From Spirochaetaceae bacterium (GTDB taxonomy: Bacteria > Spirochaetota > Spirochaetia > DSM-27196 > SLST01), in the NCBI GenBank assembly GCA_007694025.1, contig RECL01000216.1:1-32421 (forward strand): 32,421 nt of DNA, in the 5' to 3' direction. Both the position numbers and the translations under genes were made by a program. The notes below the pieces were generated by a model. The model worked only from the letters and a program-made list of their open reading frames with translations, was not told the origin of the DNA and searched no databases. Below, piece by piece: positions 16,365 through 24,865 of the stretch (the first letter of the stretch is position 1; each line of letters opens with the position of its first letter).

Positions 16365-16380
16365 CCGGCCCGAGGATCGG
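16336..16380. repeat. 19-bp tandem duplication across the MFS stop codon
   Basis: Two exact copies of a 19-base unit (GGATCGGTAGCCGGCCCGA) at 16336-16354 and 16355-16373, followed by a partial third copy GGATCGG (16374-16380). Because 19 is not a multiple of three, GGTAGC is read as Gly-Ser in the first copy and as CGG-TAG (stop) in the second. Confidence 0.95.
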
Positions 16381-16387
16381 GAACGCG

Positions 16388-17905
16388 CTACACGATGAGC
16401 GGGCGATCGAGCATCTGCTCGTAGAGGTCAAAGTAGGCGCGTGCGGTCGCCGCGTGGCTGAACCGTTCGCTCGAGTCGCGCATGACCCGCGCGACGTTCG
16501 CGGATCGAAGCTCGGCATCGCATTGGAAGAACCTCACCGCCTCCGACATCGCCCATCGCAGCCCATTTGTGTCGTAGTCGCGGAACACGAATCCGTTGCC
16601 GCTGCCGGTCGACGGATCGAGGTGTGACACCGTGTCGTGCAGGCCTCCCGTGTCGTGGACGACCGGCAGCGACCCGTAGATCGCGCCGATCATCTGCGGG
16701 AGCCCGCACGGCTCAAAGCGCGACGGCATCAGCACGAAGTCCGACGCGGCGAATCCCAGGCACGACAGCCGTTCGTCGAAGTCGCACACGGCGACTCGAC
16801 GACCGATGCGCGAGCGCTTAACCGTGTCGCGGATCCTCTGCTGGTACGGGCCGTCGGCGATGAACGCAATCTGCATCCCGACGAGCGTGTGCTCGCGGAC
16901 CAGCTCCGGAAGCAGCTCGTCGAGTAACTCGCATCCCTTCTGCGACGGATCGAGTCGCGACGGCCAGAAGAACAGCGGCGCGTCCGGATCCTCCGGAAGA
17001 CCGACCTCTGCCTGGAACGCGGTCTTGTTCGCTCGCTTGCCGCTCTGGTGATCGTCGGCGGTGTAGTTCGTCACAAGGCTCCGATCGGTATCTGGCCGGT
17101 ACCTGTCGGGAGGGGCGTTGAGTATCCCAGCCGCGCATCCGGATCGGTGTTTTTCGATCACTTCCTGCCGGACGCTGTTCGGCACAAAGTGGTGATCGCC
17201 GCGGACCACCTCTTCCAGGAACGTCGGGCTCACCGTGTTCACGAAGTGCGATGAGAAGATGCCGCTTGCGAGCAGATCGACCGGATTGTCGCGTCCGATC
17301 GATTCGAGCTCCGCGGGGAATCGGGAGAAGTAGAGCTGCCGCCAGAAGTCGCCGACTGGAATGCCGCTGCGCTCGATCGTATCTATATCAGCGTACTGCG
17401 TGTGGATATTGTGGATCGTCATCAGACACGGGATATCGAGCCGTCGCGCCGCGCCGACCACCAGCCCGGTCATCCAGTCGTTGCAGTGCACCAGGTCGGG
17501 ACTCACCTCGGTAAGGATGTGGTTGATTACTTCCCGCTGGAACCGCAGCGATGATTCGAGCTCGTCGCCGCTGTAGACGCCGATCCGCCGGTGGAAGAAG
17601 CTGTCCTCGGCGAAGTGGAGCCGCCGTTCGGGCACCTTCCGCTTGTAATCGCGCACGTGTTTAGCCACGAGCGTGCTGATGTCGCCGTGGAACATCCGGC
17701 GGTAGTTCGGGAGCGCGACGTGGACGTCGGCGCCCATCTCGTAGAGCGCGGCGACGATGCCCTGCGTGACGTCTGCCATCCCGCCGGCCTTTGCGACGAC
17801 TCGGCCGCCGTTGTGACTCATGCCCGGAGGAACCGATGCGATCTCGGGGGTGACCACAAGGATCCGTGGTCCTTTCCTTTTCGCCCTGCCCGTCGCCTTG
17901 GCCAT
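16388..17905 (-). CDS. glgA: Glycogen synthase
   Basis: GT5 enzyme transferring glucose from ADP-glucose to glycogen. 505 residues, a little longer than the usual 480. The N-terminus ILVVTPEIASV leads to KAGGMADVTQG, a variant of the KTGGL ADP-glucose-binding motif; VHCNDWMTGL, MTIHNIHTQ and GILN are typical. The C-terminal Rossmann half carries FFWPSRLDPSQKG, ASDFVLMPSRFEPCGL (catalytic Glu region) and TGGLHDTV. The start is the ATG at 17905, with GGGAG 5 bases upstream; the same frame is open further, to 18418, but that part is antisense to the divergent GH77 gene. It is divergent from the GH77 gene with a 124-base shared intergenic region. Confidence 0.94.
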   Translation of the reverse strand: MAKATGRAKRKGPRILVVTPEIASVPPGMSHNGGRVVAKAGGMADVTQGIVAALYEMGADVHVALPNYRRMFHGDISTLVAKHVRDYKRKVPERRLHFAEDSFFHRRIGVYSGDELESSLRFQREVINHILTEVSPDLVHCNDWMTGLVVGAARRLDIPCLMTIHNIHTQYADIDTIERSGIPVGDFWRQLYFSRFPAELESIGRDNPVDLLASGIFSSHFVNTVSPTFLEEVVRGDHHFVPNSVRQEVIEKHRSGCAAGILNAPPDRYRPDTDRSLVTNYTADDHQSGKRANKTAFQAEVGLPEDPDAPLFFWPSRLDPSQKGCELLDELLPELVREHTLVGMQIAFIADGPYQQRIRDTVKRSRIGRRVAVCDFDERLSCLGFAASDFVLMPSRFEPCGLPQMIGAIYGSLPVVHDTGGLHDTVSHLDPSTGSGNGFVFRDYDTNGLRWAMSEAVRFFQCDAELRSANVARVMRDSSERFSHAATARAYFDLYEQMLDRPLIV

Positions 17906-17920
17906 CACCGCTCCCACGAC

Positions 17921-17949
17921 ATGATACCCGCGAAAGCGGCGATGGGCAA
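17921..17949 (-). promoter_or_regulatory. Candidate glgA promoter
   Basis: TTGCCC (17949-17944), 17 bases, TATCAT (17926-17921) on the minus strand. Start near 17914 would give a leader of about 9 bases and would clip the GGGAG ribosome-binding sequence, so the exact start needs mapping. Confidence 0.45.
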
Positions 17950-17995
17950 ACACTTTGGGCGGAATCGGTCGCGCAGCCGGCCCACCGACCCGCCT

Positions 17996-18024
17996 TTCCG
18001 ACAGCCGCGCTACGATGGTATGCT
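17996..18024 (+). promoter_or_regulatory. Candidate GH77 gene promoter, possibly leaderless
   Basis: TTCCGA (17996-18001), 17 bases, TATGCT (18019-18024). The ATG at 18030 is 5 bases after the -10. An overlapping TACGAT (18011-18016) is an alternative -10 with a leader of about 7 bases. No Shine-Dalgarno sequence in either case. Confidence 0.35.
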
Positions 18025-18029
18025 TGCGT

Positions 18030-19883
18030 ATGCCAGAGACACCGATCGACGCAGCGCTCAAGATCCTTGGTACGCGCCGGCTCCTTCTGTCGATCCACGA
18101 TTCGAGTTTTCCCAGCCGTCCTGAAGAGGAGATCGGTCGCGGATCGCCGTATGCGCTCGGCGGGTACGACTTCCTGGCGTTCATCCGCTCGCTCGGTTTC
18201 AACGGTATCCAGTGCGGCCCGCAGGGGCGGACCACCAGAGGCAACGCGTCACCGTACGACAGCACCGCGTTTTCGCGCAACCCGCTGTCGCTTGCGTTCT
18301 GGAATCTGCCCGACGGGTGGCAGGCTTTGGTCGATCGCTCGGCGCTCGAACAGGCCGTGAAGTCGACGACGCTGGCGGCCGCCGACCGATCCGACCACGA
18401 GCAGGCGTACGACACCACTGCGCGCCTGCTGACGCTCGCGCATGAGGCGCACGCTGATCGGCCAACCGACGCGTTCGATGCGTTCCGGGCGGCAAACCGG
18501 CAGTGGCTTGAGCCCGACGCGGTCTACCAGGCGCTGACCGGCGATCACGACTCGCTCGACTGGACGACGTGGGCCGACAGCCGCGGAGACCGGACGCTCT
18601 TCTGCGCCGATGGGCGTAGCCGTACACCAGCCGAGCGTCGCGTCGCAGAGATCCGCCGTCAGTACGCGGTGCAGATCGAGCGGTACGAGCTTGCGCAGTT
18701 TCTGGTGCACGAGCAGCACGCGCAGTTCCAGCAGGCCGCGCACCGGATCGGCGTTGCGCTGCTCGCCGATCTGCAGGTCGGACTCTCATCGCGCGATATC
18801 TGGCGGTTGCAGCCGCTGTTCATGCCCGGGTACCGGCTCGGCGCGCCGCCGAGCCGGACCAACAGCGAAGGTCAGCCGTGGGGGTACCGTGTGCTCGATC
18901 CGGCGTGGTATACCGAACCGACGGCGGTCGGCAGCGTTGTCGACTATCTGCGCGCGCGGTCGGACAAGCTGATGGCGGAGTTCGACGGCGTGCGCATCGA
19001 CCACCCGCAGGGCCTTGTCTGTCCGTGGGTCTACCGGGACGACGACCCCGATCAGTTTCACGCGGTGCAGCACGGTGCCAGACTCTTTTCGTCGCCCGAT
19101 CTTGCCGATCATCCCGGCCTGCGGGCGTACGCGATTGCACGACCCGATCAGCTCGCGCGCGGCGCCCACACCCGTCACGCCGACGGGTGGGTCACCAGCC
19201 TCGACGACGATCAGGTCGAGCGGTACGGCACGTTGCTCGCGGTCGTCGTCGAGTCCGCGCGACGGTTCGGACGTGACGCGCGCGATGTCGCGTGCGAAAC
19301 ACTGAGTACGCAGCCCTATCCGTTGAAGCGCGTCATGGAGCGCTTCGGACTCGGTCGTTTCCGGATCACGCAGAAGATGAAGGTCGATGTGCCCGACGAT
19401 CCCTACCGAAGCGACCGCGCCTCCCGGTCGGACTGGATCATGATGGGAAACCACGATACGCCGTCGATCTGGAATGTCGTCGATCGCTGGCACGCTGAGG
19501 ATCGTACCGCCGATCCGGCCGCGTACCTTGCGCGCAGGCTGGTGTCCGCCGATCGGGTCGAGTCGTTCGAGCGCACGCTGCGCGACGATGCCAGGCAGAT
19601 GGTCCACGCGCTCTTCGCCGACGTGCTTGTCAGCAATGCCGAAAACGCCGTGGTGTTCTTTGCCGACCTGATCGGCAGCCGTGAGACCTACAACCGTCCG
19701 GGAACAGTCGGGTCGCAGAACTGGAGTCTGCGCGTTCCGCCGTCGTACCGCGACGACTACGCCCGGCAGGCGCCGGCGCTGAGCGCGCTCAACATCGCGT
19801 ACTCGGCGTCTCTCGCGCTGCGCTCGCCGCTGGTGCGGCACCCCGATGCAGAGCGGCTCGCCTATCGGCTGAACAACCCGTAG
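18030..19883 (+). CDS. malQ: GH77 4-alpha-glucanotransferase (amylomaltase-type), divergent
   Basis: Transfers alpha-1,4-glucan segments between chains, working with GlgP on maltodextrins and glycogen branches. 617 residues. The family is recognised from LLADLQVGLSSRDIW, GAPPSRTNSEGQPWGYRV and the three acidic sites: the likely nucleophile Asp324 in FDGVRIDHPQG, the likely acid/base Glu423 in ACETLST, and Asp476 in GNHDTPS (the HDN motif reads HDT). The RFGLGRFRITQKM stretch after the acid/base matches the MalQ pattern only loosely. The start follows the family-like LLLSIHDSSFPS opening; an ATG at 18015 would add five residues. Its 3' end overlaps amrS by 22 bases. It could have a specialised acceptor, since several motifs are non-standard. 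Confidence 0.85.
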   Translation: MPETPIDAALKILGTRRLLLSIHDSSFPSRPEEEIGRGSPYALGGYDFLAFIRSLGFNGIQCGPQGRTTRGNASPYDSTAFSRNPLSLAFWNLPDGWQALVDRSALEQAVKSTTLAAADRSDHEQAYDTTARLLTLAHEAHADRPTDAFDAFRAANRQWLEPDAVYQALTGDHDSLDWTTWADSRGDRTLFCADGRSRTPAERRVAEIRRQYAVQIERYELAQFLVHEQHAQFQQAAHRIGVALLADLQVGLSSRDIWRLQPLFMPGYRLGAPPSRTNSEGQPWGYRVLDPAWYTEPTAVGSVVDYLRARSDKLMAEFDGVRIDHPQGLVCPWVYRDDDPDQFHAVQHGARLFSSPDLADHPGLRAYAIARPDQLARGAHTRHADGWVTSLDDDQVERYGTLLAVVVESARRFGRDARDVACETLSTQPYPLKRVMERFGLGRFRITQKMKVDVPDDPYRSDRASRSDWIMMGNHDTPSIWNVVDRWHAEDRTADPAAYLARRLVSADRVESFERTLRDDARQMVHALFADVLVSNAENAVVFFADLIGSRETYNRPGTVGSQNWSLRVPPSYRDDYARQAPALSALNIAYSASLALRSPLVRHPDAERLAYRLNNP

Positions 19884-20872
19884 ACAGGCCCGGCGCACGA
19901 CGGGCAGCGGCCGTGATCCATCAGATTCCGCGTCGCAGCGAACCGGTCCCGGTCGACGCAGAGCGCGCCGCACGACGGGCACCACGTCTTTTCGCGTCGG
20001 TCCTCCGACCCGCCGAACGCGTACACGTGCGGGATAGAGATCTCCGCGTCGATTCGTCTGCACACGTCGTCGAGGAAGCCGCTGCGCGTAGGGCGGTGGT
20101 CCTGCATCCCGTGCGCCGGATGAAACCGGCTCAGGTGCCACACGGCGACACCGGCGTCCGCGAGCTCGTGCCCAAGCCCGACGATCTCATCTACCGAGTG
20201 GACGCCTTCGAGCAGCATCGTCGTGACCTCAAGGATCGCTGACTCCGCCGCCGCGATCGAGCGGATGTTGCGCAGGACCGGCTCGAGCCGTCCTCCGCAT
20301 AGGCGCCGGTAGAACTCGTCTCCACCCTTGCAGTCGATGTTGAACGCATCGATGACCGGGAGGATCCGCGAAAGCGCCTCCTCGGTGAAGAATCCGTTCG
20401 TGACCATCGCGGTGAGCCCGCCCGCGTCGTGCACTGCGGTAGAGCAGTCGATCATGTAATCCTGCCAGACCGTCGGTTCGCTGTAGGTGAACGCGACCAC
20501 TCGTGTCGCATCGGGGTCGAACGCATCGGCCATCCGGGCCACGATGTCATCGGGGCCGGCGGTCCGGTACGCGTGGCGGTCCCGGTACTCGGGCTGTGAT
20601 ATGCTCCAGTTCTGGCAGAAATCGCACCGGAAGTTGCAGCCGAACAGCGCGACCGACAACGCCGATGCTCCGGGGAACACGTGGTAGAGCGGCTTCTTTT
20701 CGATCGGATCGATAGCGAGCGATACCACGTCACCGTAGTTGACCGTTCGGATGCCGTCGGTCGCCGCGGGCGCATCCGGCATGCCCGCTGAGGCGTCGCG
20801 TCTCCTGACGCCGCAGCGGCCCGTTTGCCCCGGCGACAGGTTGCACCGATGCTCGCAGAAATCACATCGCAT
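19862..20872 (-). CDS. amrS: AmmeMemoRadiSam system radical SAM enzyme
   Basis: A 336-residue radical SAM protein. The N-terminal CDFCEHRCNL...GRCGVRR cysteines and the radical SAM motif GCNFRCDFCQNW (Cys79, Cys83, Cys86, one [4Fe-4S]) are those of the AmrS family, formerly annotated as pyruvate-formate-lyase-activating-like. FTYSEPTVW, VTNGF and NIDCKG follow. The C-terminus has two CPSC pairs (WCPSCG and RCPSCA) resembling a zinc ribbon. The start at 20872 overlaps the end of amrA by 11 bases; the family N-terminus begins right at this ATG. The substrate is not established; the family is defined by co-occurrence with AMMECR1 and MEMO1 homologues. The 3' end overlaps the convergent GH77 gene. 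Confidence 0.92.
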   Translation of the reverse strand: MRCDFCEHRCNLSPGQTGRCGVRRRDASAGMPDAPAATDGIRTVNYGDVVSLAIDPIEKKPLYHVFPGASALSVALFGCNFRCDFCQNWSISQPEYRDRHAYRTAGPDDIVARMADAFDPDATRVVAFTYSEPTVWQDYMIDCSTAVHDAGGLTAMVTNGFFTEEALSRILPVIDAFNIDCKGGDEFYRRLCGGRLEPVLRNIRSIAAAESAILEVTTMLLEGVHSVDEIVGLGHELADAGVAVWHLSRFHPAHGMQDHRPTRSGFLDDVCRRIDAEISIPHVYAFGGSEDRREKTWCPSCGALCVDRDRFAATRNLMDHGRCPSCAGPVYGLFSR

Positions 20873-21464
20873 CGGTGCGTTCCACCTTGAGAGACTCGAA
20901 CACCAGGATTCTGGCGTCGGGCCGACGCGCGCTCCCGACGGGTAGGTCTGCTTTTCGCTCAAGCATCCGCAACGTCGTCTCGACGTCCCACCGCTGTTCG
21001 ATCGCGACCTGTGGCAGGAAGACCGCGCGCTTTGGGCCGACCTCTATGATGATCCCGTGCGTCCCGAGCACTATCCGGTCGATGCTCGATTCGCGCGCGC
21101 GCGCGAGGATCGACAACGATAGCGATATTCCTGGCAGTTCCGCACCGGTGACGGGGCCGAAGCGATAGTCGGCGAGCGCCGCGTCGCGGATGACCTCCGG
21201 AAGGATTTCGCGAAGCGTCCGTGACCCGGCGAACGTACCGATGCAGCCGCGTAGGTCCGCGGCGTTGTACAGCGTCGCAAACGCACCGTAGCGGGCGTCA
21301 AGGACGTGAGCTACCGGCGCCAGACGCGTCGTCGTGGGTTTGGGGAGCGGTTCATCGGTTACGGCGGCACGAAGGACCTCCTCGCCGTAATCAAGGAGCG
21401 AATCGCGTTCCCGGCGGTCGAGGCTCGGTAGCATCGACGCATCCGACGCGTCACGCGCGGTCAC
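20862..21464 (-). CDS. amrA: AmmeMemoRadiSam system protein A (AMMECR1 homologue)
   Basis: About 200 residues, homologous to human AMMECR1, a protein linked to a developmental syndrome and of uncertain biochemical role. The hallmark LRGCIGTF is present in DLRGCIGTFAG; VIRDAALADYRFGPV, ELPGISLSLSIL and the GIIIEVGPKRAVFLPQVA block match the family. The start is taken as the GTG at 21464, overlapping the amrB stop (GTGA), which implies coupled translation; an ATG at 21434 is possible but has no ribosome-binding site. The family-conserved core begins after about residue 14, so either start keeps the domain. It is the middle gene of the three-gene operon. Confidence 0.92.
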   Translation of the reverse strand: MTARDASDASMLPSLDRRERDSLLDYGEEVLRAAVTDEPLPKPTTTRLAPVAHVLDARYGAFATLYNAADLRGCIGTFAGSRTLREILPEVIRDAALADYRFGPVTGAELPGISLSLSILARARESSIDRIVLGTHGIIIEVGPKRAVFLPQVAIEQRWDVETTLRMLERKADLPVGSARRPDARILVFESLKVERTDAM

Positions 21465-22378
21465 TGTTTGAGGCCCTCGGGACCAGAGACGATTGTCGCG
21501 TAGCAGACAAACTCCGCGCTCGGGTTGTCGGCGCTGTTCGAGTTGTAGTAGAGCGCCCGATCGCCGGCGTATCCCCAACGGGAGGCAAGGTCGGTCGCGA
21601 CGGCGATCGGGTACCTGCCGCAGACCGTTGTCTGCCGCTTGCCAACGATGCGCCAGACCGCTTCGGCGTCGGCCGACGCGATCGCGTCGGCCAGAGCAAG
21701 GTCATCGGCTGCTACCCGCTGTTCGAGTTCGGGTCCGGCCGTGGTTCCGTACGGAGCGTAGGCAAAGCGCGATCCGTAGTGAGTGAAGTCGCTCGATACC
21801 AGTACGAGTGTCCGCTCGGGTCCGCCGGCGCGCTCGATCGCGGAGTGGAGCTCGCCGGCGCGCTCCCCGACGCTCCGGCGGCTTGTGAGTTCGGGGACCA
21901 GCACGACGGCGAGCCGAACCGCATCCCCGAACAGGTATCGCACGTAGGGTAACAGCAGTTCGACCGCGTGCTCGCGCTCGATCGCGTCGTCGGCAAAGTC
22001 GACCACCGCCGCGTCGTCGGTCCAGAATTCGGGCGCGCCGGCGATCGGACCAAGGGGGGTCTGGTGCTCGCCGAAGCGTTCTCCATGCAGTCGGTCGGGA
22101 GTCAGTCTGGCAGCGTGGCTTGGCGCAAGGATCACGACCCGGTCGATCGATTGAGCATCGACCGTCGCGAACGCGGCCGCCATCCCCGCGGCCGAATACG
22201 CGAGTCCGGCGTGCGGGACCACCGCGAGCCTGACTGCGCGGTCCACCGCGAATCGGGTGCCGTGACCGCGAGCGGCCGCGGCGAGCGAGTTCTGCAGCAA
22301 CCGCCGGAGGCTGATCGGGTCAGAATCGTACCAACTGCCAGCGTAGCGGCATCGGTTTGTCGTACGATCGTGGGGCAT
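21461..22378 (-). CDS. amrB: AmmeMemoRadiSam system protein B (MEMO1 homologue)
   Basis: A 305-residue protein of the MEMO family, related to extradiol-type dioxygenases. The metal-site residues are visible: His56 in VVPHAGLAYS, His88 in LAPSH, Asp197/His200 in SSDFTHYG and Cys253 in TTVCGRYP. The 32-residue gap between the two first histidines equals that of human MEMO1 (His49/His81), whose His49, His81 and Cys244 have been reported to bind iron. The ATG at 22378 begins 6 bases after a consensus -10, with no Shine-Dalgarno sequence, so the operon mRNA is predicted to be leaderless. It is first in the operon, followed by amrA and amrS with overlapping ends. Confidence 0.93.
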   Translation of the reverse strand: MPHDRTTNRCRYAGSWYDSDPISLRRLLQNSLAAAARGHGTRFAVDRAVRLAVVPHAGLAYSAAGMAAAFATVDAQSIDRVVILAPSHAARLTPDRLHGERFGEHQTPLGPIAGAPEFWTDDAAVVDFADDAIEREHAVELLLPYVRYLFGDAVRLAVVLVPELTSRRSVGERAGELHSAIERAGGPERTLVLVSSDFTHYGSRFAYAPYGTTAGPELEQRVAADDLALADAIASADAEAVWRIVGKRQTTVCGRYPIAVATDLASRWGYAGDRALYYNSNSADNPSAEFVCYATIVSGPEGLKQ

Positions 22379-22384
22379 ACCTCG

Positions 22385-22413
22385 AGTATACGGTGCGTCG
22401 GGCGCTCAGTGAA
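22385..22413 (-). promoter_or_regulatory. Promoter of the amrBAS operon, leaderless
   Basis: TTCACT (22413-22408), 17 bases, TATACT (22390-22385) on the minus strand. Predicted first base 22378 is the A of the amrB ATG. It lies just downstream of the terminator of the preceding ABC ATPase gene, so the operon is an independent unit. Confidence 0.7.
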
Positions 22414-22446
22414 CCGTCGACATCGGCCCGGCCGCCTGAAACGAGC

Positions 22447-22475
22447 AAAAAAACGGCCGCCCCGATGGGGCGGCC
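22447..22475 (-). terminator. Intrinsic terminator after ABC ATPase gene
   Basis: On the minus strand a perfect 9-bp GC-rich stem (GGCCGCCCC with GGGGCGGCC, loop of 3; 22475-22455) is followed by G and seven T (22453-22447). This is a textbook rho-independent terminator, 40 bases after the stop of the ABC ATPase gene, and the only one in the window with a clear T-tract. Confidence 0.95.
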
Positions 22476-22515
22476 TGAAGAAGCTTGAGTCTGCGGTCTG
22501 AAGCGACCGGCAGGC

Positions 22516-23616
<1,101 letters not shown>

Positions 23617-23648
23617 TGATACCTCCGTATCTTATTCTATAGGCGTTC

Positions 23649-23678
23649 ATTGTACGGGCAGATTGCCGATTCTGTCAA
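23649..23678 (-). promoter_or_regulatory. Strong promoter of the ABC ATPase gene
   Basis: TTGACA (23678-23673), 18 bases, TACAAT (23654-23649) on the minus strand. Transcript start near 23642 gives a leader of about 26 bases ending with GGAGG, 5 bases before the ATG. This is a conventional leadered promoter, in contrast to the leaderless ones. Confidence 0.75.
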
Positions 23679-23752
23679 ACAGAAGATGTGCCGATGTACC
23701 CAGTTTTTCGGCCGGTTCGGCAGTCCGACCATGAAAGCAAGGAGCAGACCGA

Positions 23753-24862
23753 GTGAACGACCGTCGCAGAAGTCCTTCGCCCCGACCGATCGTGCGACTT
23801 GTCGCCGTCCTCGCGCTGAGCGGGGTGATCGTACTCGTCGTTGCGATCGTCGCCGCGGTGGCCGCGGCGCACCTGACAAGCGGGCTCCTGTTTCAGCCCG
23901 CCGGGTTGTCCGGGCCGGTGTTCGACGCGGAACGCGATGACGTGGACGCCGTCGTCTCCGAGATCGTTTTCGAGATCAGACCCAATCAGACGTTGCGAAC
24001 AATCAGCAGGAACATGGTAGACCTTGGGCTCGCGCGCAACGCGCTCGTGATCGAGGTGTACGGTCGGTTCAGAGAGTACGATCGGCGACTCCAGGCAGGG
24101 CGCTACCTGGTCACTCCGACGATGGCGCCCGTCGAGATCATCGAAAAAATCATCGCGGGCGACGCAGTCTTCGATGAGTTGACGATCACGATCCCCGAAG
24201 GGTGGACGGTCGTGCAGATCGCCGACCACCTGGACCGGGTGGGGCTGTTCACGGCCGACCGTTTCCTGGAAGCCGCGCTGATGCAGGATGCGTACCGCGA
24301 CTTCGCCTTGCTTTCCGACCTTCCTGACGGCAAGATCCTGGACGGATATCTGTTTCCCGATACCTACCGAATCTTCGCCGACAGCACTCCCGAGTCGGTC
24401 GTCCGTCGAATGCTCTCCAATCTCCACGCGCGATTCACCGCCGGCATGCTCGCCCAGGCCGCCGAGCGTGGCATGTCGGCGCACGAGGTTCTGACGCTTG
24501 CTTCGATCGTCCAGGCGGAGGCGGGTGGTGCGTACCAGATGGCCGACGTGGCCGGCGTGTTCTCCAACCGGCTGCGCGACCGGATCAGGCTCGAATCCGA
24601 CGCGACGGTCAACTACGCGCTCGGCACCAGCAAGCGCCAGCCCACGTTTGCCGACGTTGCGGTACAGCATCCGTACAACACGTACCAGAACTTCGGGCTG
24701 CCGCCCGGTCCGATCGGAAGCCCCGGCATGGACGCGATACGCGCGACGATCGCGCCGAACGTCCACGATTTCTTCTTCTTCCTTCATCCCCCCGATCGGA
24801 GAATCGTGCTGTCACGGACCTTCGCCGAGCACCTGCAGAACAAGGCCCGATACCTCGACTGA
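23753..24862 (+). CDS. mltG: Endolytic murein transglycosylase MltG
   Basis: Inner-membrane YceG-like lytic transglycosylase that cuts nascent peptidoglycan strands and helps set glycan length. 369 residues. One N-terminal membrane anchor (about 15-42), then a LysM-like region, IPEGWTVVQIADHL, LDGYLFPDTYRI, the ASIVQAEAGG segment with the presumed catalytic Glu, and the NTYQNFGLPPGPIGSPGMDAI block that is diagnostic of the family. The start is a GTG with AAGGAG 8 bases upstream. It is divergent from the ABC ATPase gene and its stop is only 3 bases from the end of the convergent solute-binding protein gene. I could not find a convincing promoter for it in the 136-base gap. Confidence 0.94.
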   Translation: MNDRRRSPSPRPIVRLVAVLALSGVIVLVVAIVAAVAAAHLTSGLLFQPAGLSGPVFDAERDDVDAVVSEIVFEIRPNQTLRTISRNMVDLGLARNALVIEVYGRFREYDRRLQAGRYLVTPTMAPVEIIEKIIAGDAVFDELTITIPEGWTVVQIADHLDRVGLFTADRFLEAALMQDAYRDFALLSDLPDGKILDGYLFPDTYRIFADSTPESVVRRMLSNLHARFTAGMLAQAAERGMSAHEVLTLASIVQAEAGGAYQMADVAGVFSNRLRDRIRLESDATVNYALGTSKRQPTFADVAVQHPYNTYQNFGLPPGPIGSPGMDAIRATIAPNVHDFFFFLHPPDRRIVLSRTFAEHLQNKARYLD

Positions 24863-24865
24863 GGG

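Noticed and set aside
17906-18418. Extension of glgA upstream to 18418.
   Set aside because: It runs antisense to the GH77 gene; the GT5 fold begins just after the ATG at 17905, which has its own ribosome-binding sequence.
18786-20141. A 451-codon minus-strand frame opposite the GH77 gene and the end of amrS.
   Set aside because: It covers two recognisable genes and has shadow-type composition.
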